A DNA stretch of 64,000 bases from positions 1,649,001-1,713,000 of the forward strand of contig NZ_JARXYR010000002.1 in NCBI RefSeq assembly GCF_029893635.1, written 5' to 3'. This document shows positions 45,286 to 54,687 of this stretch, piece by piece. How positions within the stretch are numbered: the stretch's first letter is position 1; each line of letters starts with the position of its first letter. The notes beneath the pieces were generated by a model that worked only from the letters and a program-made list of their open reading frames with translations, had not been told where the DNA came from and searched no databases. The translations under genes and the position numbers were made by a program. The DNA is from Variovorax sp. TBS-050B. Lineage in GTDB: Bacteria; Pseudomonadota; Gammaproteobacteria; Burkholderiales; Burkholderiaceae_C.

Positions 45286-46517
45286 AGGCGCCGCCCAGGC
45301 GCGGCGGCAGCACCGAACGCCACGGGCTGCCGCTTTCCTGCACCATGCGCAGGAACAGGAAGGTCACGAACAGCAGCGACAGGCCGATCTGCGCATCGCG
45401 CATGGCCGAGTTCAGGCTCGCCGCGACCAGCATCGTGAGCATCGCCACGAAGCCGATGCGCCCCGTCAGGTCGGCGCGCCGCCAGCACACCCAGACGCCG
45501 CCCAGCATGATCGCGAGCAGCGCCAGGAAGCCCGGGATGCCGGCCTGCGAGCCCATCCACAGGTAGTCGTTGTGCGGCATGTTCTTGTAGTCGATCACCT
45601 TCGGCGCGCGCCGCTTCCACTCGCTGGTCCAGGCGCCGATGCCCTGGCCCGCGATGGGCGCGTCGAGCATCATGCGGCCGGTCTCGCGGTACATGTAGTA
45701 GCGTGAGATCCAGCTCGCCTCGGAGGCCACGCCGGCCTGCGCCTGCTCCAGTTCCTGCACGCCGAGTTCGAACTTGCTCTTGATCGAGGCCGGCAGCTGC
45801 CATGCGCCGAGCGCGGCGATCGCCGTCGCCAGCGCGAGCCCCGCCAGCAGCCCGCGCGGATGGCTGCGCCACTGGTGGAAGCAGGCCGCGAACACGCAGC
45901 CCAGCATCGCCACCAGCGAGGTGCGCGAGGGCAGCGCGATGCTCACCACGATCGCCATCACCGCCGCCACGCCGAAGGCCGGCCCGGCCCAGTTGCCAGC
46001 GCCGCGCATCGCCGAGGTGCGCGAGGCCCAGCACCGCGGCCGCGGCGCCGATGGTCGCGAACAGCAGCGCGTCGTTGATCGACTTGTTGCCCTGCATGAC
46101 GGTCACGGCGCGCCAGATCTGCAGGTCGGGCAGGCCGACGGTGTGGAAGAGCGCGATCAGCACCAGGCCGAGCACCGAGGCGAGCAGGAAGGCGCGCAGC
46201 GCCCACACGCATTCGTCGCGCGTGAGCGCGAGCGCCAGCAGCATCGTGAGCGCGATGCGCAGGCCGTGGAACAGCTCGGTGCCGGTTTCCTTGAAATGCG
46301 GCGACACGGCCAGCACCACGAAGGTCCAGCCCACGTAGGCCATGATCGGCCACCACAGCGGATGGGCCCGCACGCGCGCGGCGCGCTCGCGCCAGTTGCC
46401 GCCGACGGCCATCGCGAGCATGAGGAGCAGGAAGGCCGCGTAGTTCACGCCGACCGGCATGTAGACCACGAAGCCCCAGAAGGCGGCCGCATGGCGCCCG
46501 AGTCTTGAACGGAACAT
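45251..46517 (-). CDS. O-antigen ligase family membrane protein (WaaL-like; frameshift)
   Basis: Polytopic membrane protein of about 421 residues of the Wzy/WaaL (O-antigen ligase) superfamily, attaching polysaccharide chains to lipid A-core in the periplasm. Helices are numerous. The large periplasmic loop reads SWISRYYMYRETGRMMLDAPIAGQGIGAWTSEWKRRAPKVIDYKNMPHNDYLWMGSQAGIPGFLALL; the conserved HNDYL histidine is typical. The frame changes at about 45988-45994 (one extra base in a CCC): correction gives DARRWQLAGPAFGVAAVMAIVVSIALPSRTS. It ends inside the convergent zinc-finger gene. The exact acceptor and glycan are unknown. Confidence 0.82.
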
Positions 46518-46581
46518 GGGGCGGAATTCTAGAGGCGGCCCCGGCGCGAGAACCTGACCGGCGGCAACGCCGCCGCAGCCC

Positions 46582-47760
46582 TCAGCGCGGCAGCCGGATC
46601 ACGAAGCTCGCGCCGCCGCCCGAGCGGTCCTCGCAGTGCACGCTGCCGCCGTGGCGTTCGGTGATCGATTTCACCAGCGCCAGCCCGAGGCCCACGCCGC
46701 CGTTGCGCTCGCTCGCGCCCGGCAGCCGGTAGAAGGGCTCGAAGATGCGTTCGCGCAGCGCGGCGGGCACGCCGGGCCCGCGGTCGTTCACGCGCACCGT
46801 GGCAAAGCCGTCGGCGCTGCCGAGCTCCACCGAGATCTCGCCCGCGCCGTAGCGGCGCGCGTTCTCGAGCAGGTTGCGCACCGCGCGGCGCAGCAGCCGC
46901 GGCACGCCGGGCACGGTGAGCTTGGCGTTGTCGGTGCCTTCCACCAGGTCGAGCTCGGCGTCCACGCGCGAGCATTCCTCGGCCGCGAGCCCGGTCAGGT
47001 CGACGGCCTCGATGGTGCCCATGTCGGCCTCGCGCGCATCGAGCCGGCTCGCGAGCAGGATCTCGTCGATCAGCTGGTCGAGCTCGCCGATGTTGCGCGA
47101 GATCTCCTCGCGCGCCGCGGGGCTCGGGCGCTCGCCCATGAGCTCCAGGCCCATGCGGATGCGCGTGAGCGGCGAGCGCAGCTCGTGCGAGGCATTCGCG
47201 AGCAGCGACTTGTGGGAGCGCACCAGCTGTTCGATGCGTTCGGCCGATGCATTGAAACGCTTGGAGAGATCCGCCACTTCGTCCTGCCCTTCCTCGGTGA
47301 TGCGCACCGACAGATCGCCCTCTCCCCACTGCTTCACGCCGCGCTGCAGCGCCTCCAGCCGCTGCGTGAGCCGGCGCACGATCGGATAGACGCCCAGCGC
47401 CACGGCGATGCCGACGAGCGCGATCATCCAGCCCAGTCCGAACGGCGTGCGCCAGGGCGAGAACTCGCCCGGGCGCCGGTCGCGCGGCGCCACGCGCAGC
47501 GTGATCGCCTTGCCGTCGCTCAGCGTCACGTCGAATTCCAGCCCCTGGCCCGGCACGCGCAGCGCCTTGCCGGTGCCGATGGTCCGGTCGTTCTCGTCGA
47601 GCACCACCACGTTGCGCGGCACCGGCGCGAGCCGCTCGCGCTCGGCCTGCGCCGCCTCGCGCACGATCCAGTTGGCCATCAGCGTCAGGATGACGACGCC
47701 GGCCACCACCGCGAGCCAGATCCGGACGTAGAGGTGGCGCGAGTAGAGGTTGCGCAGCAT
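46582..47760 (-). CDS. Two-component sensor histidine kinase
   Basis: Membrane histidine kinase, 392 residues. TM1 is at about 12-31 (VRIWLAVVAGVVILTLMANW), then a short periplasmic domain (about 35-105). TM2 is at about 106-126, followed by a HAMP linker, HisKA with SHELRSPLTRIRMGLE (phosphorylated His192) and HATPase with NLLENARRYG, RVNDRGPGVP and GGVGLGLALVKSITERHGG. It resembles RstB/CpxA-type kinases. The response regulator lies 12 bp upstream on the same strand. The signal is unknown. Confidence 0.92.
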   Translation of the reverse strand: MLRNLYSRHLYVRIWLAVVAGVVILTLMANWIVREAAQAERERLAPVPRNVVVLDENDRTIGTGKALRVPGQGLEFDVTLSDGKAITLRVAPRDRRPGEFSPWRTPFGLGWMIALVGIAVALGVYPIVRRLTQRLEALQRGVKQWGEGDLSVRITEEGQDEVADLSKRFNASAERIEQLVRSHKSLLANASHELRSPLTRIRMGLELMGERPSPAAREEISRNIGELDQLIDEILLASRLDAREADMGTIEAVDLTGLAAEECSRVDAELDLVEGTDNAKLTVPGVPRLLRRAVRNLLENARRYGAGEISVELGSADGFATVRVNDRGPGVPAALRERIFEPFYRLPGASERNGGVGLGLALVKSITERHGGSVHCEDRSGGGASFVIRLPR

Positions 47761-47772
47761 CGCGGGGCGGCC

Positions 47773-48495
47773 CTAGTCCTGCTGCTTGGCGAAGACGTAG
47801 CCGACGCCGCGCACCGTGAGGATGCGCTTGGGGTTCTTCGCGTCCACCTCGATGGCCGCGCGGATGCGGCCCATGTGCACGTCGATCGAGCGGTCGAAGG
47901 CCTCGAGCTCGCGGCCGCGCACGGCTTCCATGATCTGGTCGCGCGTGAGCACCCGGCCCGCGCGCTCGGCCATCGCGACCAGCAGGTCGAACTGGTAGGA
48001 AGTCAGGTCGGCCACCGCGCCGGCCACCGAGACGGTGCGCGCGTTGCGGTCGATCTCGAGCGTGCCGAAGCGCATCACCGAGCTGGCCTCGGTGTCGGTG
48101 GCGTTCTCGCTGCGCCGGCGCAGCACCGCGCGGATGCGCGCGAGCAGTTCGCGCGGCTCGAAGGGTTTGGGCAGGTAGTCGTCGGCGCCGATCTCCAGGC
48201 CGATGATGCGGTCCATCGGATCGCCCTTGGCCGTGAGCATCAGCACCGACACCTTCGACGCCGGCGGCGGCAGCGAACGGATGCGGCGGCAGATCTCGAG
48301 GCCGTCGGTGTCGGGCAGCATCAGGTCGAGGATCACGAGGTCGGGCACTTGCTGCTGCAATTGCTCGAGGCCTTTCGCGCCGTCGCCGGCATGGGTGACG
48401 AGGAAGCCCGACTGCGTCAGGTACTCGCTCACCATCTGCGCGAGGCGGGCGTCGTCTTCGATCATCAGGAGATGGGGGGTGCTCATGCGCTTCAT
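47773..48495 (-). CDS. OmpR-family response regulator
   Basis: Response regulator of 240 residues. The receiver has IEDDARL acidic residues, the phosphoacceptor D57 in LVILDLMLPDTDGLEICR, the LTAKGD switch and the KPFEPRELLARIRAVLRR end. The C-terminal winged helix includes LTSYQFDLLVAMAERAGRVLTRDQIMEAVRGRELEAFDRSIDVHMGRIRAAIE and ILTVRGVGYVFA. Paired with the downstream kinase in one transcript. An alternative start three codons later (MSTPHLL) is possible. Confidence 0.92.
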   Translation of the reverse strand: MKRMSTPHLLMIEDDARLAQMVSEYLTQSGFLVTHAGDGAKGLEQLQQQVPDLVILDLMLPDTDGLEICRRIRSLPPPASKVSVLMLTAKGDPMDRIIGLEIGADDYLPKPFEPRELLARIRAVLRRRSENATDTEASSVMRFGTLEIDRNARTVSVAGAVADLTSYQFDLLVAMAERAGRVLTRDQIMEAVRGRELEAFDRSIDVHMGRIRAAIEVDAKNPKRILTVRGVGYVFAKQQD

Positions 48496-48553
48496 GGTCG
48501 TCCACGGGAGGCAACGGGGCTTGAACGCTCCGTAAAGTTGGGTAAACCGCGCT

Positions 48554-50197
48554 TCAGTCTGTCAACGGAGCGGGCGCGAAAAGCATAGCGCCTGCGGGCA
48601 GCGCGGTGGAAGGCGTGCCCATGCGTTGCGCGAGCATCGCCGGCACCGCGCAGTCCGCAAGGTCGGCGCCATCGGCGCGCGCGCGGTCGAGGATCTCCTG
48701 CGCCAGCTGGCGCAGCTGCGCGGTCGAGGTGCGGATGCGTGCCTTGAACGCCGCGTCGTCGAGCCGCGGGTCCTTGAGGCTCCTGTTGAGTTCGGCGAAC
48801 CAGGGCATTGCGGCCTGGTCGAGCATCACGGCCACGTTGCGCTTCGCGCTCGCGGCCGACCAGGCGCGCAGCAGCTGCTGCACCGCGACGTTCAGCCGCT
48901 GGCAGTGCTGCAGCTCCTCCTTGAGGCTGCCGAGCAGCATCAGGTCGGTGAGCCGCTGCTGGAAGAAGATCTGCGACAGCACGCCCCAGTAGTAGGCGTA
49001 GTCCCAGATCACCTTCACCGGCAGCACTTCGGGGTCGCCGAACAGCGGGTACTGGTCCTGGTAGAGCGCGAGCGTGCTCTCGTAGAACGAATGGTAGATC
49101 TGGTCGTAGAGCTGCGCCCGCGCCTCCACCGAGCGGCCCGCGCGGTCGTGCGCGACCAGGTCGGTGATGTAGGTGTTGCTCATCGCGATGAAGTCGCTGC
49201 CGGGCGAATAGAAGGGGTCGAGGAACAGCCCCGCCTCGCCGGTGAGCGCCCAGCGCCGGCCCGAGAACACCTGCCTGCAGCCGTGCGAGAAGTGCTTGAG
49301 GAAGGCGAAGTCCTGCAGCAGATGCCGCTTGCCGTCGAGCGCGTCGTACAGGCGCGGCTGGTAGGTGGCGAACCACTGCATCGCCTTCTCGAAGGTGTCG
49401 ATGGTGTCGAGCGGATGCAGCTTCGGATCCGCCACGATGCCCACCGAGTGCGAGCCCGAGGCGAGCGGAATCAGCCAGGCCCAGTAGCCCGCGCCCACGA
49501 GGTGGTTGGTCGAGAGCCAGCGCGCCTGCGGGTCGCAGCGTCCGCGCCAGGCCGGGTCGTCGCTCCATTCGTCGATGGCGATGCGCTCGGCGATGCGGAA
49601 CCACACGGCATTGACGTCGTGGGCGTTGGCCTCGGCCAGCCCCAGCTTGCGCTTGAGCATGCCGGCGCGGCCGCAGGCGTCGACGAGCCAGCGCGCCTCG
49701 ACTGCATGCGTCGTGTCGCCGCGCGTCCATTCGATGCGGTGCGGCGAGCGGTCGTCCGGCGCCAGTTCGATGCGGCGCACCAGCGCGCCGTCGTCGAAGC
49801 GCACGCCGCGGCGCACGGCCTCTTCGGCCAGGTAGTTCTCGAAGATGCCGCGGTCGATCTGGTAGCTCGGCACCGAGAGGTAGCGGCTCGCGCCGATCTC
49901 GGTGACCCGGTCGATGTCGCGCCGCCCCTCGCTGAAGAAGAAGCGGAAGCCGAACTTGCGCAGCTGCGCGCCGTCCATGTGGGGCTTGAGGCCGAGCACC
50001 GTGTCGAAGTAGTGCGCGCCGATCTCGACCGACGATTCGCCCACCTTGTGCGCCGCCTCGGGCACCGGATGGCGGCGCCGTTCGAGCACCCGCACGTCCA
50101 GGTCCGGAAAGCGCTGCCTGAGCTGCAGCGCCAGCGTCAGGCCCGCGAGCCCGCCACCCATGATCACTGCGTCGCAAGTTGCATGCGCAGTGCTCAT
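48554..50197 (-). CDS. Flavin-dependent halogenase-like FAD oxidoreductase
   Basis: 547-residue FAD enzyme. The N-terminal Rossmann motif MGGGLAGLTLALQLR (about 13-27) and GESSVE (53-58) match the flavin halogenase/monooxygenase branch. Two halogenase marks are visible: WAWLIP at 239-244 (the WxWxIP motif) and K81 in LRKFGFRFFF, where active halogenases keep their lysine. Also present is WALTGEAGLFLDPFYSPGSDF. A carboxyl-terminal helical domain follows. Its stop is followed by the two-component genes. It is cotranscribed with a chain-length factor (6 bp away) and a ketosynthase, a set seen in aryl-polyene/xanthomonadin-type pigment loci. The product and actual halogenation are inferred. Confidence 0.8.
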   Translation of the reverse strand: MSTAHATCDAVIMGGGLAGLTLALQLRQRFPDLDVRVLERRRHPVPEAAHKVGESSVEIGAHYFDTVLGLKPHMDGAQLRKFGFRFFFSEGRRDIDRVTEIGASRYLSVPSYQIDRGIFENYLAEEAVRRGVRFDDGALVRRIELAPDDRSPHRIEWTRGDTTHAVEARWLVDACGRAGMLKRKLGLAEANAHDVNAVWFRIAERIAIDEWSDDPAWRGRCDPQARWLSTNHLVGAGYWAWLIPLASGSHSVGIVADPKLHPLDTIDTFEKAMQWFATYQPRLYDALDGKRHLLQDFAFLKHFSHGCRQVFSGRRWALTGEAGLFLDPFYSPGSDFIAMSNTYITDLVAHDRAGRSVEARAQLYDQIYHSFYESTLALYQDQYPLFGDPEVLPVKVIWDYAYYWGVLSQIFFQQRLTDLMLLGSLKEELQHCQRLNVAVQQLLRAWSAASAKRNVAVMLDQAAMPWFAELNRSLKDPRLDDAAFKARIRTSTAQLRQLAQEILDRARADGADLADCAVPAMLAQRMGTPSTALPAGAMLFAPAPLTD

Positions 50198-50203
50198 GGC
50201 GCC

Positions 50204-51040
50204 TCAGTCCCGGATCGGCTGCAGCGAGAGCCGCAGTGACAGCGCCGACGACAGCGGCAGGTCGATGCGCGGCGGCGGATCGTCGTCCGGCAGGCGCGCC
50301 AGCGTCTCGAACAGCCCGAGCGCATGGGCCATCGGATTGATCTGCGCCAGCGTCTTCGCGGCCTCGGACCGCGGCGCCGGGAAGCTTCCGTCGCCGCTTT
50401 CGAGCGACCAGTCGAAGCGCGCCACGCTGCGTTCGGTGCGCTCGGGGGCGATCACCAGCGCCACGGCCAGCAGGCCGCGGCTGTCGGTGACCGAGGTCAG
50501 CGCGCCGACGGTGGGCGTGTCGTAGCCCACCAGCAGCACCGGCGCGCCGTCGGCCGCGCTCTGCACCGCGGCTTCGAGCAGGCCGGCGGCAAAGCTGTGG
50601 TCGTAGGCCGAGACCGAGTTGCTCGCGGCCATGCAGCCGGTGCCGATGGTCCAGTAGCCCACGGCGGCGTTGTGCACCGAGTTGTGGAAGCGCGTGGGCG
50701 ACAGCACGGTCGGATCGCTCGCGAGCGTGCTGCACATGTAGTCGTTGATCGACAGGTCGCCATGCGCCGAGACGAACACGCAGGGCAGGTCGGCCGCGTT
50801 GCGGCCCGCGCCGGCCATGGCCGCGGCCGCCACCTCGAGCGCGAGCGCCACGGTGTCGGGCGCGCGGCGGCGCTCGGCCGGGGCCAGCACTTGCGGCGCG
50901 GGGCGCTTCGCCGGCGGATCGGCGAGCGCGCCTTCGCCGCGGAAGGCCGCGCGCGCGGCGTCCCAGCCGGGCAGCGTGGGGGTCCAGAAGGCCGGGCCTT
51001 CGAGGTACAGGGTCGGGGGCGTGGGGCGGGCCGTCGTCAT
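50204..51040 (-). CDS. Beta-ketoacyl synthase chain-length factor-like protein (aryl polyene type)
   Basis: 278-residue ketosynthase-like protein of the Ketoacyl-synt_2 type, which pairs with a full ketosynthase in aryl-polyene biosynthesis. Typical stretches are LYLEGPAFWTPTLPGWDAARAAFRGE, FVSAHGDLSINDYMCSTLASDPTVLSPTRFHNSVHNAAVGYWTIGTGCMAASNSVSAYDHSFAAGLLEA and VLLVGYDTP. It lacks the full thiolase C-terminal half. The start overlaps the end of the ketosynthase gene (ATGA), arguing for a heterodimer. The gene is 6 bp before the halogenase-like gene. Confidence 0.86.
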   Translation of the reverse strand: MTTARPTPPTLYLEGPAFWTPTLPGWDAARAAFRGEGALADPPAKRPAPQVLAPAERRRAPDTVALALEVAAAAMAGAGRNAADLPCVFVSAHGDLSINDYMCSTLASDPTVLSPTRFHNSVHNAAVGYWTIGTGCMAASNSVSAYDHSFAAGLLEAAVQSAADGAPVLLVGYDTPTVGALTSVTDSRGLLAVALVIAPERTERSVARFDWSLESGDGSFPAPRSEAAKTLAQINPMAHALGLFETLARLPDDDPPPRIDLPLSSALSLRLSLQPIRD

Positions 51041-52239
51041 GCGCTGGCCCTGCCGAAGACGAGCGAGCAGTTGTTGCCGCCGAAGCCGAAGGAATTGGTG
51101 AGTGCGTACCGCACCTCGCCCTGCGCCGGTTCGAGCCGGATCTGCGGGCCGAAGCCTTCGCCGAGCGTGGTGGTGTTGACGGTGCCGGGCATCAGGCCGC
51201 GCTCGATCGCGAGCAGGCTGATCACCGATTCGACGATGCCCGCCGCGCCCAGCGTGTGGCCCATGAAGCCCTTGGTCGAGCTGGCGTGGGTGCGCGCCGG
51301 GAAGCGGCGCGCGATCAGCGCGCCCTCGACCTCGTCGTTCTTCTGGCTCGCGGTGCCGTGCATGTTGATGTAGTCGATCGCCTCGGGCGCGAGACCCGCG
51401 CGCGCGAGCGCGTCGTCGAGCGCGCGCTCGGCGCCCAGGCCTTCGGGATGCGGGGTCGACATGTGGTGCGCATCGCTGGCCTCGCCGTAGCCCAGCAGGC
51501 GCAGCGGCGCGGCCGGGTCGTCCTGCACCCGCTCGACCAGCGCGAAGCCGGCCGCCTCGCCCAGGCTGATGCCCTTGCGGTCGGCATCGAAGGGGCGGCA
51601 GGGTTCGCTCGACACCAGTTCGAGCGAGTTGAAGCCGAACAGCACGCTGCCGCAGAGCGTGTCGGCGCCGCCGACCACGGCCGCGTCGGCCAGGCCGAGC
51701 CGGATCAGCCGCTCGGCCGAGGCGAACACCTTGGCGCTCGACGAGCAGGCGGTGGAGATGGTCTCGCTCGGCCCGGTGAGCCCGAGCGCCTGCTGCACGA
51801 ACATCGCGAGCGAATGCGGCGAGTGCACCGCCGGGCGGCGCTGGTCCTCGGGAAAGCGCCCCTCGGCGTCGAGCTGGGTGTAGGCCAGCTCGGTCTCGCC
51901 GATGCTGGAGGTGGAGGTGCCGAGGATCAGCGCAATGCGCGACGCGCCGTACTTCTGGCGCGCGGCCGCCACGGCCTCGAGGAAGCCGTCGGCCTGCAGG
52001 CCGAGCCAGGCGAGGCGGTTGTTGCGGCAGTCCCAGTGGGCGAGCGGCTCGGGCAGGCGGATGTCTTCGAGGCCTTCGACGCGGCCGATCCAGGTGGGCA
52101 GCGGCGCGGGGCCGAAATCGTTGGCGCGCAGGCCGCTGCGCGACTGCGCGAGCGCCTCGGCGAGCGGCGCCTTGCCGGCGCCGACGGCCGAGGTGGCCGT
52201 GAAGGCGCTGATCTGAAGGGGAGGAATGCGGGTCGGCAC
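51037..52239 (-). CDS. Beta-ketoacyl-ACP synthase (KAS I/II-like, aryl polyene type)
   Basis: Condensing enzyme of about 400 residues from a GTG at 52239 (a TTG nine codons upstream is an alternative). The active-site Cys165 lies in ETISTACSSSAKVFASAERLI. The histidines follow in YINMHGTASQKNDEVEGALI and SSTKGFMGHTLGAAGIVESV; the end NSFGFGGNNCSLVFGRA is the usual thiolase-fold loop. Together with the chain-length factor and halogenase-like gene it forms a minus-strand cassette. No acyl carrier protein, dehydratase, ketoreductase or ligase gene of a full aryl-polyene cluster is in the window. Confidence 0.9.
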   Translation of the reverse strand: MPTRIPPLQISAFTATSAVGAGKAPLAEALAQSRSGLRANDFGPAPLPTWIGRVEGLEDIRLPEPLAHWDCRNNRLAWLGLQADGFLEAVAAARQKYGASRIALILGTSTSSIGETELAYTQLDAEGRFPEDQRRPAVHSPHSLAMFVQQALGLTGPSETISTACSSSAKVFASAERLIRLGLADAAVVGGADTLCGSVLFGFNSLELVSSEPCRPFDADRKGISLGEAAGFALVERVQDDPAAPLRLLGYGEASDAHHMSTPHPEGLGAERALDDALARAGLAPEAIDYINMHGTASQKNDEVEGALIARRFPARTHASSTKGFMGHTLGAAGIVESVISLLAIERGLMPGTVNTTTLGEGFGPQIRLEPAQGEVRYALTNSFGFGGNNCSLVFGRASA

Positions 52240-52338
52240 GTTGCTTGAATGGCGAAGGCGTAACAAATTCGGGAAAGCGACAGCCTACCAGTTGCGCGGG
52301 GCTTCCGGCGTCATCTGTTTTCCCCTACCGGGGCGGGT

Positions 52339-53709
52339 TCACGGCGCCGCGGCGGGGCCCCGGATGGCCGTGCTGCGGCTGGCCAGCGCCACCAGCAGCA
52401 GCACCGGCACGCCGAGCAGGGCGGTGCCGAGAAAGAAGTTCGAGTAGCCGTAGGCGTCCACGAAGGCGCCCGAATAGCCGGCGATGAACTTCGGCAGCAG
52501 CAGCATCAGCGAACTGAAGAGCGCGTACTGCGTGGCCGAGTAGCTGATGTTCGTGAGGCTCGACAGGTAGGCGATGAAGGCCGCCGAGGCGATGCCGCCC
52601 GCGAGGTTGTCGGCCGACACCACCGCGATCAGCGCCGTCAGGTCGTGCCCGCGCGAGGCCAGCCAGGCGAAGAGCAGGTTGCTCGCGGCGCTGAGCACCG
52701 CGCCGAGCATCAGCACGCGCATCACGCCCAGCCGCATCGAGAGCACCCCGCCCACGAAGGCGCCCGCGAGCGTCATGACCACGCCGTAGATCTTGCTGAC
52801 CGTCGCCACCTCGTCCTTGGTGAAGCCCATGTCGACGTAGAACGGGTTGGCCATGATGCCCATCACCACGTCGCTGATGCGGTAGACCGCGATCAGCGCG
52901 AGGATCAGCGCGGCCTGCCACTTGTAGCGGCGGATGAAATCGGCGAACGGCTCGATCAGCACGCTCTGCAGCCACTCGGCCGCGTTGCGGGCCCTGGGCA
53001 GCGTGCGGCGGGCGGGCTCGGGCGACAGCAGCACCGTCAGCACCCCGACCGCCATCGACGCCGCCATGACGAGGTAGGCCGTCTTCCACGCGCCGTTCTG
53101 GTAGGCCGCCGCGCCCGTGACGGCGGCCGCCGGCGCCACCTCGGCCCAGGCCGCGACCCACAGCACGCCGGCGCCGGCCCAGATCATCGCGAGCCGGTAG
53201 CCCGTCTGGTAGGCCGCGGCCAGCGCGGCCTGCTTGCGCGTCTCGGCGGATTCGATGCGGAAGGCGTCGAGCGCGATGTCCTGCGTGGCCGAGCCGAAGG
53301 CCACCAGCAGCGCGCACCAGACCAGCGGCGCCAGCCCCTGGCGCGGATCGTTGAGCGCCATGCCGATCAGCCCCGCGATCACCAGCCCCTGCGCCAGCAG
53401 CAGCCAGCCGCGCCGGCGCCCGAGCAGCGTGGTCAGCGGCGGCAGCGGCAGCCGGTCGACCAGCGGCGCCCAGACCCACTTGAAGCCGTAGGCCAGCCCC
53501 ACCCAGCTCAGGTAGCCGATGGTGGTGCGGTCGATGCCGGCCTCGCGCAGGCGGAAGCTCAGCGTGCCCAGCACCAGGAGCAGCGGCAGCCCGGCCGAGA
53601 AGCCGAGCGCCAGCATGCGCAGCGTGGCGGGTTCGAGGTACACCTTCAGCGCATCGCGCCAGGGCACGGAGGAAGGAGGGGTGGGCGTTTCGGCGGGCTG
53701 GGCGGACAT
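52339..53709 (-). CDS. ampG: AmpG-family muropeptide MFS transporter
   Basis: Permease importing anhydro-muropeptides for cell-wall recycling, about 456 residues with some fourteen hydrophobic helices. Family marks are LKVYLEPATLRMLALGFSAGLPLLLVLGTLSFRLREAGIDRTTIGYLSWVGLAYGFKWVWAPLVDRLPLP, GSATQDIALDAFRIES and YQTGYRLAMIWAGAGVLW. The ATG at 53709 (MSAQPAETP) is taken; a GTG six codons upstream (53727) with GGAGG before it is equally possible. Divergent from the M48 protease gene. In other bacteria AmpG affects beta-lactamase induction. Confidence 0.9.
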   Translation of the reverse strand: MSAQPAETPTPPSSVPWRDALKVYLEPATLRMLALGFSAGLPLLLVLGTLSFRLREAGIDRTTIGYLSWVGLAYGFKWVWAPLVDRLPLPPLTTLLGRRRGWLLLAQGLVIAGLIGMALNDPRQGLAPLVWCALLVAFGSATQDIALDAFRIESAETRKQAALAAAYQTGYRLAMIWAGAGVLWVAAWAEVAPAAAVTGAAAYQNGAWKTAYLVMAASMAVGVLTVLLSPEPARRTLPRARNAAEWLQSVLIEPFADFIRRYKWQAALILALIAVYRISDVVMGIMANPFYVDMGFTKDEVATVSKIYGVVMTLAGAFVGGVLSMRLGVMRVLMLGAVLSAASNLLFAWLASRGHDLTALIAVVSADNLAGGIASAAFIAYLSSLTNISYSATQYALFSSLMLLLPKFIAGYSGAFVDAYGYSNFFLGTALLGVPVLLLVALASRSTAIRGPAAAP

Positions 53710-53774
53710 GGACCCCGGATTGTCCACGCATCCTCCGGCCCCCTCTCCCGGCGGATTGTTCCTATGATCCGCGC

Positions 53775-54641
53775 ATGTGCATCCGATGCGACCTCACCGC
53801 CCCTTCCCTGGCATCGCCCGCGCCGGCCTCGCCGTGGCAGCCGCGGCGCGCCTTCCTGCTGGCCGCGGCCGGCGCCGTGCTCGCGGGGCCGGCGCTGGCG
53901 CAGGTCAACGTGGGCAGTGCCTCGGCGGCGCGCAACCTCGTGCCGGCCGACCGCATCGAGGCCGCCGGCGTGCAGCAGTACGGCCAGCTGCTCCAGCAGG
54001 CGCGGGCCAAGGGCGCGCTCGCGGGCGACGGCAACGCGCAGCTGCAGCGGCTGCGCACGATCGCCCAGCGGCTGATCCCCTTCGCCACGCCCTGGAACTC
54101 GCGCGCGCGCGACTGGAAGTGGGAGGTCAACCTGATCGGCAGCAAGCAGATCAACGCCTTCTGCATGCCCGGCGGCAAGATCGCGTTCTTCACCGGCATC
54201 CTCGACCAGCTCAAGCTCACGGACGACGAGGTCGCGATGGTGATGGGCCACGAGATGGCCCATGCGCTGCGCGAACATGCGCGCGCCCGCCTCGCCAAGA
54301 GCGCGGGCACCGGCGCGCTGCTCTCGCTCGGCTCGCAGATGCTCGGCTGGGGGCAGGTGGGCGACCTGGCCGCGCGCGCCGGCACCCAGCTGCTCACGCT
54401 CAAGTTCAGCCGCAGCGACGAAACCGAGGCCGACCTCGTCGGCCTCGAACTCGCCGCCCGCGCCGGCTACGACCCCAAGGCCTCGGCCTCGCTCTGGAAG
54501 AAGATGGCCGCGGCCTCGAAGAGCCAGGGCGGGCTGAGCTTCCTGTCCACGCACCCGAGCGGCTCGGACCGGATCCAGAAGCTCGAGGCGAATCTGCCGA
54601 AGGTCGACGGGCTGTACAGGGCCGCTCGGCGCGGCAGCTGA
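53775..54641 (+). CDS. M48-family zinc metallopeptidase (periplasmic)
   Basis: 288-residue gluzincin protease with a Tat-like or Sec leader (WQPRRAFLLAAAGAVLAGPALAQ). The zinc motif HEMAH is at 159-163 with the third ligand in DETEADLVGLELAARAGYDP. MPGGKIAFFTGILDQL and FLSTHPSGSDRIQKLEANLP are conserved in the LoiP/YcaL/BepA-like group, which controls outer-membrane quality. The ORF is intact. The start is uncertain within a few residues. It converges with the large lipoprotein gene, 46 bp apart. Confidence 0.9.
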   Translation: MCIRCDLTAPSLASPAPASPWQPRRAFLLAAAGAVLAGPALAQVNVGSASAARNLVPADRIEAAGVQQYGQLLQQARAKGALAGDGNAQLQRLRTIAQRLIPFATPWNSRARDWKWEVNLIGSKQINAFCMPGGKIAFFTGILDQLKLTDDEVAMVMGHEMAHALREHARARLAKSAGTGALLSLGSQMLGWGQVGDLAARAGTQLLTLKFSRSDETEADLVGLELAARAGYDPKASASLWKKMAAASKSQGGLSFLSTHPSGSDRIQKLEANLPKVDGLYRAARRGS

Positions 54642-54687
54642 GCGGCCCTCGTGGAAGGCGGCACCCGCGGGCGCGGGTGCCAGGCGA

